NCBI RefSeq assembly: GCF_900102005.1 | Contig: NZ_LT627736.1 | Coordinates: 2,418,001 to 2,482,000, forward strand | Length of the DNA: 64,000 nt | Origin: Microbacterium sp. LKL04 | GTDB taxonomy: Bacteria; Actinomycetota; Actinomycetes; Actinomycetales; Microbacteriaceae | Direction of reading: 5' to 3' | Shown: positions 50,678 through 59,194 of the stretch, in pieces | How the letters are laid out: each line of letters starts with the position of its first letter | Position numbering within the stretch: the first letter of the stretch is position 1 | The notes under the pieces: model-generated | Told to the model about the DNA's origin: nothing | Seen by the model: the letters and a program-made list of their open reading frames with translations, nothing else | Database searches by the model: none | Translations under genes and position numbers: made by a program

Positions 50678-50878
50678 GTGGAGAACTCGCTGCCCGCGCT
50701 GCGGCAGGATCGCGGTTGGTCGCAGCAGCGCCTCGCGGATGAGCTCGGGGTCTCGCGTCAGACGATCATCTCGATCGAACGCGGCCGATTCGACCCGAGC
50801 CTGCCGCTCGCGTTCCGCATCGCGCGTCTGTTCGAGACGTCGATCGAGACCGTGTTCGAGCCCGACGACGTCGAGTGA
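50678..50878 (+). CDS. Small XRE family transcriptional regulator
   Basis: A 66-residue stand-alone helix-turn-helix protein (ENSLPALRQDRGWSQQRLADELGVSRQTIISIERG, then LAFRIARLFETSIETVFEPD), of the YgzD/PBSX-repressor-like short type. Starts at GTG 50678. It likely binds the nested palindrome in front of the pair. Confidence 0.92.
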   Translation: MENSLPALRQDRGWSQQRLADELGVSRQTIISIERGRFDPSLPLAFRIARLFETSIETVFEPDDVE

Positions 50879-50879
50879 G

Positions 50880-52307
50880 TCAGGCTCGCGCGGCCCACCA
50901 GTCGCGCAGGCGCTGCTCGGCGACCTCCGGCTCTACGACGCCCTCATCGAGGCGGATGTCGAGCAGGAACCGGTACGCCTCGCCCACCTCGCGACCGGGG
51001 CGGATGCCGAGGACCTCCTGGATCCGGTTGCCGTCGAGCGCCGGGCGCATCGCCTCGAGCTGCTCCTGCTCGGCGAGCTGCGCGATCCGCGTCTCGATGT
51101 CGTCGTAGGCCGAGCGCAGGCGACCCGCCTTGCGCTTGTTCCGCGTGGTCACGTCTGCCCGCGTGAGGATGTGCAGCCGTTCGAGCTGCTCACCCGCGTC
51201 GCGCACATAGCGGCGGACGGCCGAATCGGTCCAGGCGCCCTCGGCGTACCCGAAGAAGCGCAGGTGCTGCTCGATGAGCTGACACACGGCATCCGTCGTC
51301 GCGCCGTCGAACTTGAGCGCCTGCAGGCGCTTCCGCGCCATGCGGGCGCCCTTGACGTCGTGGTGGTGGAAGCTGACCGCACCGCCGGGCTCGAGCTTGC
51401 GGGTCGCCGGCTTGCCGATGTCGTGCAGCAGGGCCGCGAGCCGCAGCGTCACATCGGGCGCCTGGCCCGGATGCCGCTGCTTCTCGAGGTCGATCGCCTG
51501 CGCGAGCACCGTGAGCGAGTGCTCGTAGACGTCCTTGTGGTGGTGGTGCTCGTCGACCTCGAGCCGCAGCGCCGGGACCTCGGGCAGGAACAGCTCCATG
51601 AGGCCGGTGTCGACGAGCAGACGGATGCCGCGGTCCGGCGCGTCGGTCGCGAGAAGCTTCACCAGCTCGCCCTGCACGCGTTCCGGGCTCACGATCGACA
51701 GGCTCGGCGCGAGGCGGGTCATCGCCTCGAGGGTGGCCGGGTGGACGTCCATGCCGAGCTGGCTCGCGAAGCGGGCGGCGCGCAGCATGCGGAGCGGGTC
51801 GTCGCCGAAGCTGACGTCGGGGTCGGTGGGCGTCCGCAGCGTCTGGCCGACAAGGTCCTCGACGCCGCCCGTGGGGTCCACGAGCGAAGGGCCGGGGATC
51901 CGCAACGCCATCGCGTTGACCGTGAAATCGCGCCTGACCAGGTCCTGCTCGAGCGCGTCGCCGAACTCGACGGTGGGCTTGCGGGTCGTGCCGTCGTAGC
52001 TGTCCGCACGGTAGGTCGTGATCTCGACCTGCTCGCCGCGGACTTTCGCACCGATCGTGCCGAAGGCGCGGCCGATGTCCCACGTCGCCGTCGCGAGGGG
52101 TTTCACGATGCGCAGGATGTCGTCGGGACGCGCGTTCGTCGTGTAGTCGAGGTCGTTCACCCTGCGCCCGAGGAGCGCGTCGCGGACGGGTCCGCCGACG
52201 ATCGCGAGCTCGTACCCGGCATCCGCGAACGCACGGGCGAGCGCGGCCGAGACGGGAGCCTCGGCGAGGGCGCCCAGGCGCGCGAGACCCTCGGCCATGT
52301 TCAGCAT
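50880..52307 (-). CDS. cca: CCA tRNA nucleotidyltransferase
   Basis: A 475-residue class II enzyme that adds or repairs CCA at tRNA 3' ends. The nucleotidyltransferase signature GGPVRDALLGRRVNDLDYTT is near 37-56, and the HD domain is LRLAALLHDIGKPATRK with FHHHDVKGA. Start at ATG 52307 (MLNMAEGL); ATG 52298 is the alternative. This gene is the usual neighbour of murJ near the origin of actinobacteria. It converges with the XRE gene, one base apart. Confidence 0.95.
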   Translation of the reverse strand: MLNMAEGLARLGALAEAPVSAALARAFADAGYELAIVGGPVRDALLGRRVNDLDYTTNARPDDILRIVKPLATATWDIGRAFGTIGAKVRGEQVEITTYRADSYDGTTRKPTVEFGDALEQDLVRRDFTVNAMALRIPGPSLVDPTGGVEDLVGQTLRTPTDPDVSFGDDPLRMLRAARFASQLGMDVHPATLEAMTRLAPSLSIVSPERVQGELVKLLATDAPDRGIRLLVDTGLMELFLPEVPALRLEVDEHHHHKDVYEHSLTVLAQAIDLEKQRHPGQAPDVTLRLAALLHDIGKPATRKLEPGGAVSFHHHDVKGARMARKRLQALKFDGATTDAVCQLIEQHLRFFGYAEGAWTDSAVRRYVRDAGEQLERLHILTRADVTTRNKRKAGRLRSAYDDIETRIAQLAEQEQLEAMRPALDGNRIQEVLGIRPGREVGEAYRFLLDIRLDEGVVEPEVAEQRLRDWWAARA

Positions 52308-52370
52308 GCCTACGAGCCTACCGAGCGGCGCCTCGGGCTCGAGTGGGAGCCGGCGGGCGCGCGCCCCCGG

Positions 52371-53906
52371 TCACCCCAGCCGCAGGAACCCGGTGAACAC
52401 GAGCTCGCGCACGCGCGGCAGCAGGTCGGCGCGGAGCGCGGCGGCGTCCACCTCGAGCAGGTCGGCGATCGCGTCGATGAGCACGCCGAGCGGCAGATCG
52501 CCGTCGGACGCCCCCACGAGCGCGGCGAGCGCCGGGTCGACGTTCAGCACGCGGCCGAAACCGCCGCCCTGGTGCAGCTCGATGACCGACGGCTCCTCCG
52601 CGCCCGGGCGGTGGTGACGGGCCTCAGTGACGTCCGAGCCGACGACCACGGTCGTCTCGGCGAGTGCGTCGTCGTCGAGCAGCCCGAGCCGGTCCCACGC
52701 GGCGAGTGCCTCGCCCAGGTGCGTCCCGAGTGCGCTCCCCACCGGCTGGGTGACCCGTTCGTACCGGGCGAGGGGCGGCATCCCGATCGGCGTCCGCCGA
52801 AGCAGCAGGTACCCGAACCCGACCGAGGTCACGCCGCGCTCGGCGAAGTCGGCGAGCCACGCGTCGATGAGGCGGGCGTAGTCGGCGCTGCCGGGGGTCG
52901 TGCCGCCGTCGCGCACCCACAGCTCCGCGTAGGCGAGCGGGTCGAGGCGCTCCCGTTCCACGATCCACGCGTCGAGCGGGTGAGCGGATGCCGCGACCCA
53001 CGCCCGCACGCGCTCCAGACCGTCGGCATCCTCCCGGTACTCCCAGTTGCCGAGCAGTTGCGCCGTCCCGCCGGGGGCGAGGACGTCGCCCACACCCGAC
53101 ACGAACGCGGCGACGAGGTCGTCGCCCGCGAAGCCGGCATCCCGGTACTCGTACTCGGGCACTCCCGCGACGCGCGGGGTGATGACGAACGGCGGATTCG
53201 AGACGACGCGGTCGAATTCCTCGCCGGCAACCGGTTCGAACAGGCTGCCGTGGCGCACCTCGACCCCGTCGACGTCGTTCAGGGCCGCATTGAGCAGGGT
53301 GAATCGCAGCGCGCGCTCCGAGATGTCCGTCGCGACGACGCGGGGCGCGTTCCGGCGGGCGCGAAGGGCCTGGATGCCGCATCCCGTCCCGAGATCGAGG
53401 ACACGCTGCGCGGGCGTGTCGAGCTGCAGTCCGGCGAGTGTGAGCGACGCACCGCCCACCCCCAGGACGTGTCCCGTCGGCAGGGCGCCGCCGAGCGCCG
53501 CCTCGTCGAGATCGCTCACGATCCACCACTGGCCGGAACCCGCGGCATCCGAGTAGTCCTGCGGACGCAGCAGCGCCGTCGGGGTGACCGCCTCGCCATC
53601 GATGCGAACCAGGCCCAGCCGCTCGAGGGCCGCAGCCCGCGCCGTGGGGAGTGCGGCGTCGACGTCGGCGACGGATGCCGGGTCGCCCAGGAACAGCAGA
53701 CGGCTCAGGACCGCCAGCGCGTCGGTGCGGTCGGACAGGGCCCGGCGGGCGGGAGCGAGCAGTCCGCGGCCGATCGCATCGTCGGCGAGGGGACCCCACG
53801 CCGCCCGCACCGCGTCGGCCGTGTAGCCCGCCGCGGCGAGGTCCGCGCGGAGCGCGACGATCGAAGAGGGGTCGGGATGCCGGGAGTCGCTCACCCGTCC
53901 ATTCAA
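52371..53906 (-). CDS. Two-domain methyltransferase (NPPF-type, DUF7059-like N-terminus)
   Basis: A 511-residue protein. An N-terminal helical domain of about 150 residues (LRADLAAAGYTADAVRAAWG) precedes an S-adenosylmethionine fold: LDLGTGCGIQALRARRNAPRVVATDIS, then VSNPPFVITPR, the NPPY/F signature of N6-adenine and glutamine methyltransferases. A C-terminal region continues for 150 residues. The target (rRNA, DNA or protein) is not known. Start ATG 53906 or GTG 53894. Confidence 0.85.
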   Translation of the reverse strand: MNGRVSDSRHPDPSSIVALRADLAAAGYTADAVRAAWGPLADDAIGRGLLAPARRALSDRTDALAVLSRLLFLGDPASVADVDAALPTARAAALERLGLVRIDGEAVTPTALLRPQDYSDAAGSGQWWIVSDLDEAALGGALPTGHVLGVGGASLTLAGLQLDTPAQRVLDLGTGCGIQALRARRNAPRVVATDISERALRFTLLNAALNDVDGVEVRHGSLFEPVAGEEFDRVVSNPPFVITPRVAGVPEYEYRDAGFAGDDLVAAFVSGVGDVLAPGGTAQLLGNWEYREDADGLERVRAWVAASAHPLDAWIVERERLDPLAYAELWVRDGGTTPGSADYARLIDAWLADFAERGVTSVGFGYLLLRRTPIGMPPLARYERVTQPVGSALGTHLGEALAAWDRLGLLDDDALAETTVVVGSDVTEARHHRPGAEEPSVIELHQGGGFGRVLNVDPALAALVGASDGDLPLGVLIDAIADLLEVDAAALRADLLPRVRELVFTGFLRLG

Positions 53907-53949
53907 CCGGCCCTCGCGCCCAATCAGGGGCTCTGCAGGGCGGTGACCC

Positions 53950-53955
53950 TAGAAT
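53950..53955 (+). promoter_or_regulatory. Possible -10 box before the DUF6049 gene
   Basis: TAGAAT at 53950-53955 matches the -10 consensus in the short divergent gap between the methyltransferase and the DUF6049 gene. No clear -35 lies 17 bases upstream. Confidence 0.35.
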
Positions 53956-54001
53956 CGCTCTCGATGGTGCGGTCATGGATCGCACAGGAATCGACCTCTT
54001 C

Positions 54002-56077
54002 ATGACCTTCATCTCGCCTGTTCCGGGCCGACGTCCGCCGCGCCGATCCCGTTGGCTCCGCGCGGCGACGGCAGCGACCGCCGCCATCGCCCTGAGTGCC
54101 CCCGCGCCGCTCGCCTTCGCCGCCGTCGAGGACTCCGGCGAGGAGCAGCCGCCGACCGCGGTGCTCGCGCCGACGAACAACGGCATCCTCCCGGCATCCG
54201 GTTCCCTCACCCTGACCGTCACAGCCGACAATCCGGGCACGGAGGCCCTCGCCGCGGGCGACGCGACCTTCGAGCTCGGAACCCGGCCATTGACGACCGG
54301 CGGCGCCCTCAGCTCCTGGCTCGACAGCGGGGCCGCGGCGGTCCCCTTCGCCGAGGTCGGCGAGACTGCTGTGCCCGAGATCGCAGCGGAGCAATCGGCA
54401 TCCGAGTCGGTCTCCGTCGACACCGACGACGAGATCTTCGACGACAAGGATCCCGGGGTCTACCCGGCGCGCGTCGTCTACCGCACCGGCGACGAGACGG
54501 TCCGGGCCCGGACCGTCATCGTCGTGCCGCGCACCGGCGAACCGGCGAAGCAGGTCGGCGTCGTCGTCCCGATCACCGCCGGGCCGCAGTCGAGCGGGTC
54601 ACTGAGCGCGGACACGCTCAGAACGCTGACCGCGGACGACGGCGATCTGCGCGGCCAGCTGAACGCGGTCGCCGGCACCGATGCGATCCTCGCGATCGAC
54701 CCGGCGATCACCGCATCGATCCGCGCGCTCGGCTCCGCCGCTCCCGCCGACGCCGTCTCGTGGCTCGACGAGCTGATGTCGCTGCCCAACGACCGATTCG
54801 CCCTGCAATACGGCGACGCCGACCTCGCCGCCCAGGTCGGGGCGGGTGCGACATCACCGGCTCAGCTGGCCTCGTACGCCGCCTACCTCGATGCCGCGAA
54901 CTTCGCCGCCGCGGGGGCTGCCGCGGGAGGCGCGACTCCGGAACCGACGCCGACGCCCGGTGCGGTCACGGTCCCCACGCTCGACGAGCTGCTCGACGTC
55001 GGCGCGGACCGCGACGCGGTCTTCTGGCCGGCGACGGGCACGGCCGGCGCCGAGACGGCGACGGTCCTCGGCGCCCTCACCGGGACGACCGACACGCCGG
55101 TGACCCTGCTCCCGAGCTCCGTCGTCCGAACGGATGCCGCGGCTCACGCCACCGCCGACGGCGCTGATCTCCTCGTCTACGACCGGGACCTGTCGGCCCT
55201 CCTCGAGCAGGCATCGACCTCGGCCGACGACACCGCCCGCGACAACGCCCTCGCCGAGTACACGGCGCGGGCGACGCTCAGCAGCCCTGCCGGCTCATTG
55301 CTGGTCACGGTGGACCGCGCGAACGGCCGCTCCGAGTCCGAACTCCGCGACGCGATCCAGGCCGCGACGGCGTTGCCCGGGTGGACGACGACCGACCTCG
55401 ACGGCCTGCTCGCCGAGAGGCCCGCTACCGTCCGGCTCACCTCGATCGCTCCCGATGAAGACCGCATCGCGATGATCGACGACTTCCGCGACGCCCAGCC
55501 CGGCCTCCGGCTGATCGCCGGTGTGCTGGAGGACCCCGCCCTGCTCGCCTCATCGGAACGCGCGACGGAGCTGCAGCTCCTCGGCAACGCGTGGCGCGAC
55601 GATCGCGAAGGATGGGATGCCGCGGTCCAGGCGCAACGCGACCGCATCGACACCTGGACCGACGGGGTGGCGCTCGTCCTCGGCGGTCCGATCACTCTCG
55701 CGGGCTCGTCCGCTCCGCTCGTGTTCACGGTGCGCAACGACCTGCCGTGGCCGGCGCGCGTGAATCTTCTCGCGACGCCCGGTGACGCGCGCCTCGTGAT
55801 CGAGTCCACGACCGAGGTGAGCATCGGAGGGCAGCAGACCAGCCGTGTCGCCGTCCCCGTCTCGGCACTCGTGGGCAGCGGGGAGTCGTCCGTCGGCCTG
55901 CAGCTGCGGACACCCGCCGGTCTCGACATCGGTCCACGGGAGACCGTCCAGGTCTCGGTGCGTGCGGAGTGGGAATCGGTCGCCGTCGTCGTCCTCGCCG
56001 TCCTCGTCAGCGTCCTCCTCGTCTTCGGCGTCGTCCGCACGATCCGGCGTCGTCGACGGATGCCGGTGGACGCCTGA
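54002..56077 (+). CDS. DUF6049 family secreted/membrane-anchored protein
   Basis: A 691-residue exported protein: N-terminal signal (RRSRWLRAATAATAAIALSAPAPLAFA), a long external part with WP-type repeats of beta and helical segments, and a C-terminal membrane segment (SVAVVVLAVLVSVLLVFGVV) with basic tail RRRRRMPVDA. It is the DUF6049 protein found next to murJ in actinobacteria. Probably works at the cell wall. ATG 54002 is chosen; ATG 53975 would add nine residues. Its stop overlaps murJ by one base. Confidence 0.88.
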   Translation: MTFISPVPGRRPPRRSRWLRAATAATAAIALSAPAPLAFAAVEDSGEEQPPTAVLAPTNNGILPASGSLTLTVTADNPGTEALAAGDATFELGTRPLTTGGALSSWLDSGAAAVPFAEVGETAVPEIAAEQSASESVSVDTDDEIFDDKDPGVYPARVVYRTGDETVRARTVIVVPRTGEPAKQVGVVVPITAGPQSSGSLSADTLRTLTADDGDLRGQLNAVAGTDAILAIDPAITASIRALGSAAPADAVSWLDELMSLPNDRFALQYGDADLAAQVGAGATSPAQLASYAAYLDAANFAAAGAAAGGATPEPTPTPGAVTVPTLDELLDVGADRDAVFWPATGTAGAETATVLGALTGTTDTPVTLLPSSVVRTDAAAHATADGADLLVYDRDLSALLEQASTSADDTARDNALAEYTARATLSSPAGSLLVTVDRANGRSESELRDAIQAATALPGWTTTDLDGLLAERPATVRLTSIAPDEDRIAMIDDFRDAQPGLRLIAGVLEDPALLASSERATELQLLGNAWRDDREGWDAAVQAQRDRIDTWTDGVALVLGGPITLAGSSAPLVFTVRNDLPWPARVNLLATPGDARLVIESTTEVSIGGQQTSRVAVPVSALVGSGESSVGLQLRTPAGLDIGPRETVQVSVRAEWESVAVVVLAVLVSVLLVFGVVRTIRRRRRMPVDA

Positions 56078-57693
56078 TGGCCGGCCTCGGCCGCGCGAGC
56101 GCCACCGTCGCCGCCGGGACCATGGCGTCCCGGCTGACGGGCCTGATCCGCAACATCGTCCTCGCTGCGGCGCTCCCCGTTGTCGCCGGCAGTGCCGCGG
56201 ACGCGTTCGCGGTCGCCAACGCGCTCCCGAACACGGTTTTCAACCTGATCTCGTCGGGCCTGCTCGCGGGCGTCATCGTGCCTCAGATCGTGAAGGCGGT
56301 CCGCACGCACGACGACCGAGGCGATGCCTTCGTCTCCAAGCTCCTGACGCTGGGGATGGTCGTCATGGCCGTCGTCACGGTCATCGCGGTGATCGCCGCG
56401 CCTCTGCTGATCCTCCTCTACGGCGGCAGGTTCACACCCGAGAAGCAGGCGTTGACGCTCGCCCTGGCCTACTGGTGCATCCCGCAGGTGCTCTTCTACG
56501 GTCTCTACGCGCTCGTCGGCGAGATCCTGAACGCGAACCGCGTCTTCGGTCCGTACGCGTGGTCCCCGATCGTGAACAACGTCGTCTCGATCCTCGGCTT
56601 CGGTGCGTTCATCTGGATGTTCGGCCCGCACACCGAGGTCACCGGCTGGACGCCCGGCATGGTCGCCGTGCTCGGCGGAACCGCCACGGCCGGGATCGTC
56701 CTGCAAGCCGTCATCCTGCTGTTCTTCTGGCGTCGCGCCGGGCTGCGCGTCCGACCCGACTTCCGGTGGCGCGGCCTCGGACTCGGCGACATCGGTCGCC
56801 TCGCCGGCTGGACGTTCCTGATGGTCGTCGTCGGTCAGATCGCGGGCGTCTTCCAGGTCAACATCGTCGGCGCGGCGTCCGGCACCGGCGCCGCGAATGC
56901 GAGCCTCCAGTTCGCGTGGCTGCTGTTCATGCTGCCGTTCTCGGTCATCGTGCTGTCCCTGGGGACGCCGTACTACACACGTCTCAGCGAACACGTCGCG
57001 GAGGGTCGCACCGACCAGGTGACCCAGGATCTCGCGTCGCTGACCCGGACGGTCGGGATATTCATGGTCGGCGTCCTCGCGGCCATCGTCGCGGCGATCG
57101 TGCCGTTGTCGCGGATCTTCACCGACAGTCCTGACAACGCCGTCGCCTTCGCCGCAGTCCTCGGCGCCTACCTCGTCGCACTGCTCCCCCTGTCGTTCCA
57201 GTTCGGCCTGCAGCGCACGTTCTACGCCTTGAAGGACACCCGCACCCCGTTCGTCTACACCCTCGTGCAGGCGGTCCTCGTCGTCGCGTCCGCACTGATC
57301 GCCAGCGCTCTCGTCGGTGCCGACCTGCTTCCGCTCGCCTGGCTGGCCGTCGCGATCGCGCTCGGGCAGTCCGTGGCGAACATCGTCCAGTTCTCCCTTG
57401 CCATCACGCTTCTCCGGCGCAAGATCGGTCCGCTCGGCCTGAGCGGCGCCGCCCGCGCCGTCATACGGTTCGCACTCGCGGCGATTCCTGCGGCGGCGGC
57501 CGGCGTCGGCGTCTTCCTCTGGGCCGGCGGTGTCCCGGGGTGGACCACGACGAACGGGCTCACGGGCTTCCTCGGCGCCGCCCTCATCGGCGGTGTCACC
57601 CTGGCTGTGTACGCCGCCATCCTCGCCGCGTTCCGCACTCCCGAGCTCGCCACGGCGGGCCGTGCGCTCCGCCGCTTCCTGCCCGGCCGCTGA
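56077..57693 (+). CDS. murJ: Lipid II flippase MurJ (MviN)
   Basis: A 538-residue flippase that moves the peptidoglycan precursor lipid II across the membrane. Fourteen hydrophobic segments are visible. MviN phrases: GTMASRLTGLIRNIVLAAAL, DAFAVANALPNTVFNLISSG, FYGLYALVGEILNANRVFGPYAWSPIVNN and FQFGLQRTFYALKDTRTPF. It lacks the long C-terminal kinase-like extension seen in mycobacterial MviN. Start overlaps the previous stop (TGATG). Confidence 0.95.
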   Translation: MAGLGRASATVAAGTMASRLTGLIRNIVLAAALPVVAGSAADAFAVANALPNTVFNLISSGLLAGVIVPQIVKAVRTHDDRGDAFVSKLLTLGMVVMAVVTVIAVIAAPLLILLYGGRFTPEKQALTLALAYWCIPQVLFYGLYALVGEILNANRVFGPYAWSPIVNNVVSILGFGAFIWMFGPHTEVTGWTPGMVAVLGGTATAGIVLQAVILLFFWRRAGLRVRPDFRWRGLGLGDIGRLAGWTFLMVVVGQIAGVFQVNIVGAASGTGAANASLQFAWLLFMLPFSVIVLSLGTPYYTRLSEHVAEGRTDQVTQDLASLTRTVGIFMVGVLAAIVAAIVPLSRIFTDSPDNAVAFAAVLGAYLVALLPLSFQFGLQRTFYALKDTRTPFVYTLVQAVLVVASALIASALVGADLLPLAWLAVAIALGQSVANIVQFSLAITLLRRKIGPLGLSGAARAVIRFALAAIPAAAAGVGVFLWAGGVPGWTTTNGLTGFLGAALIGGVTLAVYAAILAAFRTPELATAGRALRRFLPGR

Positions 57694-57718
57694 CACGAAC
57701 GCGCGTCCCCAGGCGACG

Positions 57719-57745
57719 TGGAATGCCACGCGGCTAGCATTGGTT
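57719..57745 (+). promoter_or_regulatory. SigR/SigH-type thiol-stress promoter of trxBA
   Basis: TGGAAT at 57719-57724 and GTT at 57743-57745 are separated by 18 bases. This is the GGAAT-N18-GTT pattern of Streptomyces SigR and mycobacterial SigH promoters, which in those organisms drive trxB. TAGCAT at 57735-57740 could serve a second, housekeeping promoter. Confidence 0.6.
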
Positions 57746-57753
57746 GGACGTGT

Positions 57754-57775
57754 CGGGGCGAGGAATTCCGCCCCG
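57754..57775 (+). promoter_or_regulatory. Leader stem-loop of trxB
   Basis: CGGGGCG at 57754-57760 pairs with CGCCCCG at 57769-57775 around AGGAATTC. It ends 18 bases before the GTG start, just upstream of the GAAGG ribosome site. Confidence 0.4.
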
Positions 57776-57793
57776 ATGGAGAAGGGATTCATC

Positions 57794-58786
57794 GTGCGCA
57801 AGGTCATCATCATCGGCTCGGGCCCCGCGGGGTACACCGCGGCCATCTACGCAGCCCGCGCGAACCTGTCGCCGCTCGTGGTGGCGAGTTCGGTCGAGGC
57901 CGGCGGTGAGCTGATGAACACCACCGAGGTCGAGAACTTCCCCGGCTTCCCCGAGGGTGTCATGGGCCCGGACCTCATGGCCAAGATGCAGGAGCAGGCC
58001 GAGAAGTTCGGCGCCGAGGTCGTCTACGACGACGTCGTCTCGCTCGACGTCTCGGGCGACATCAAGAGCGTGACCCTCGGGCGCGGCGAGACTCACGAGG
58101 CCGAGGCGATCGTCTTCGCCACCGGCTCCGCTCCCCGCAAGATCGGCATCGAGGGCGAGACCCGCCTCTCGGGTCGCGGCGTCTCCTACTGCGCGACGTG
58201 CGACGGCTTCTTCTTCCGCGAGAAGGTCATCGCCGTCGTCGGCGGCGGCGACTCGGCGATGGAAGAGGCGACGTTCCTCACCAAGTTCGCGTCGAAGGTG
58301 TACGTCATCCACCGTCGCGACGAGCTCCGCGCCTCCAAGATCATGCAGGACCGGGCCAAGGCGAACGAGAAGATCGAATTCGTCTGGAACAGCGAGGTCA
58401 TCGACGTGCTGGGTGAGGATGCCGTGACCGGCGTCCGCCTCCGCGACACCGTCGACGGTTCCGAGCGCGACCTGGCCCTGGACGGCGTGTTCGTCGCCAT
58501 CGGCTACGACCCGCGGACCCACCTCGTGCACAACGTCCTCGACATCACCGAGCACGGAACGGTCTGGGTCGACGGTCGCACCTCGAAGACCTCGGTCGCC
58601 GGTGTCTTCGCCGCCGGTGACGTCATCGACCCGACCTATCGCCAGGCGGTCACGGCCGCCGGCAGCGGCACGGTCGCCGCTCTCGACCTCGAGCACTACC
58701 TCGCCGCTCGCGGTGACGCCGGGGCACCGGCGACGGACGCCTCGATCATCGACGGTCTCCCCGACGCCGAGGCCGACGCGGCCTGA
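57794..58786 (+). CDS. trxB: Thioredoxin-disulfide reductase
   Basis: A 330-residue FAD enzyme that reduces thioredoxin with NADPH. The start is GTG 57794 (VRKVIIIGSGPAGYTAAIYAARA) behind GAAGG. Redox cysteines Cys133 and Cys136 (SYCATCDGFFF); NADPH motif GGGDSAMEEATFL; FAD motif GVFAAGDVIDPTYRQAVTAAGSG. A Glu/Asp-rich tail of about 20 residues is unusual but common in the group. Operon with trxA 74 bases downstream. Confidence 0.96.
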   Translation: MRKVIIIGSGPAGYTAAIYAARANLSPLVVASSVEAGGELMNTTEVENFPGFPEGVMGPDLMAKMQEQAEKFGAEVVYDDVVSLDVSGDIKSVTLGRGETHEAEAIVFATGSAPRKIGIEGETRLSGRGVSYCATCDGFFFREKVIAVVGGGDSAMEEATFLTKFASKVYVIHRRDELRASKIMQDRAKANEKIEFVWNSEVIDVLGEDAVTGVRLRDTVDGSERDLALDGVFVAIGYDPRTHLVHNVLDITEHGTVWVDGRTSKTSVAGVFAAGDVIDPTYRQAVTAAGSGTVAALDLEHYLAARGDAGAPATDASIIDGLPDAEADAA

Positions 58787-58825
58787 CCGCGGAACAATCG
58801 CGGCATCCGCTGCGTTCTCACCACT

Positions 58826-58839
58826 GACACGATCGTGTC
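58826..58839. repeat. Perfect 14-bp palindrome between trxB and trxA
   Basis: GACACGATCGTGTC reads the same on both strands. It lies 22 bases before the trxA start, upstream of the TAAGGAG ribosome site. It may be a regulator site for a trxA-only promoter. Confidence 0.45.
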
Positions 58840-58860
58840 GACCCCTAAGGAGACAGACAT

Positions 58861-59184
58861 ATGACCGCCAAGGCAACGAGCGAGAGCACCTGGCAGCAGG
58901 ACGTCATCGACGCCGAAGGCCCCGTGCTGGTGGACTTCTGGGCCGAGTGGTGCGGACCCTGTCGCATGGTCGGGCCTATCCTCGACGAGATCCAGACCGA
59001 GAACCCCGAGAAGATCACGGTTTTGAAGCTCAACGTCGACGAGAACCCGCAGCTCGCCATGCAGTACCAGATCACGTCGATCCCGGCGATGAAGGTCTTC
59101 AACAAGGGTGAGGTCGAGAAGACGATCATCGGTGCGAAGCCGAAGTTCGCCCTCCAGCAGGACCTCGCCGACTACATCGGCTGA
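58861..59184 (+). CDS. trxA: Thioredoxin
   Basis: A 107-residue thioredoxin with the active site WCGPC (Cys31, Cys34), the preceding LVDFWAEW and the cis-proline region ITSIPAMKVF. It reduces protein disulfides and is recharged by TrxB. Strong ribosome site TAAGGAG. A long hairpin ends the transcript at 59198-59234. Confidence 0.97.
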   Translation: MTAKATSESTWQQDVIDAEGPVLVDFWAEWCGPCRMVGPILDEIQTENPEKITVLKLNVDENPQLAMQYQITSIPAMKVFNKGEVEKTIIGAKPKFALQQDLADYIG

Positions 59185-59194
59185 GACCCCCGCT

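Noticed and set aside
50739..54005. 1088-codon open frame opposite cca and the methyltransferase
   Set aside because: Antisense to two conserved genes, translation rich in Arg, His, Glu and Val with no domain; a shadow.
55177..57846. 889-codon frame opposite the DUF6049 gene and murJ
   Set aside because: Antisense to conserved genes and of shadow composition.
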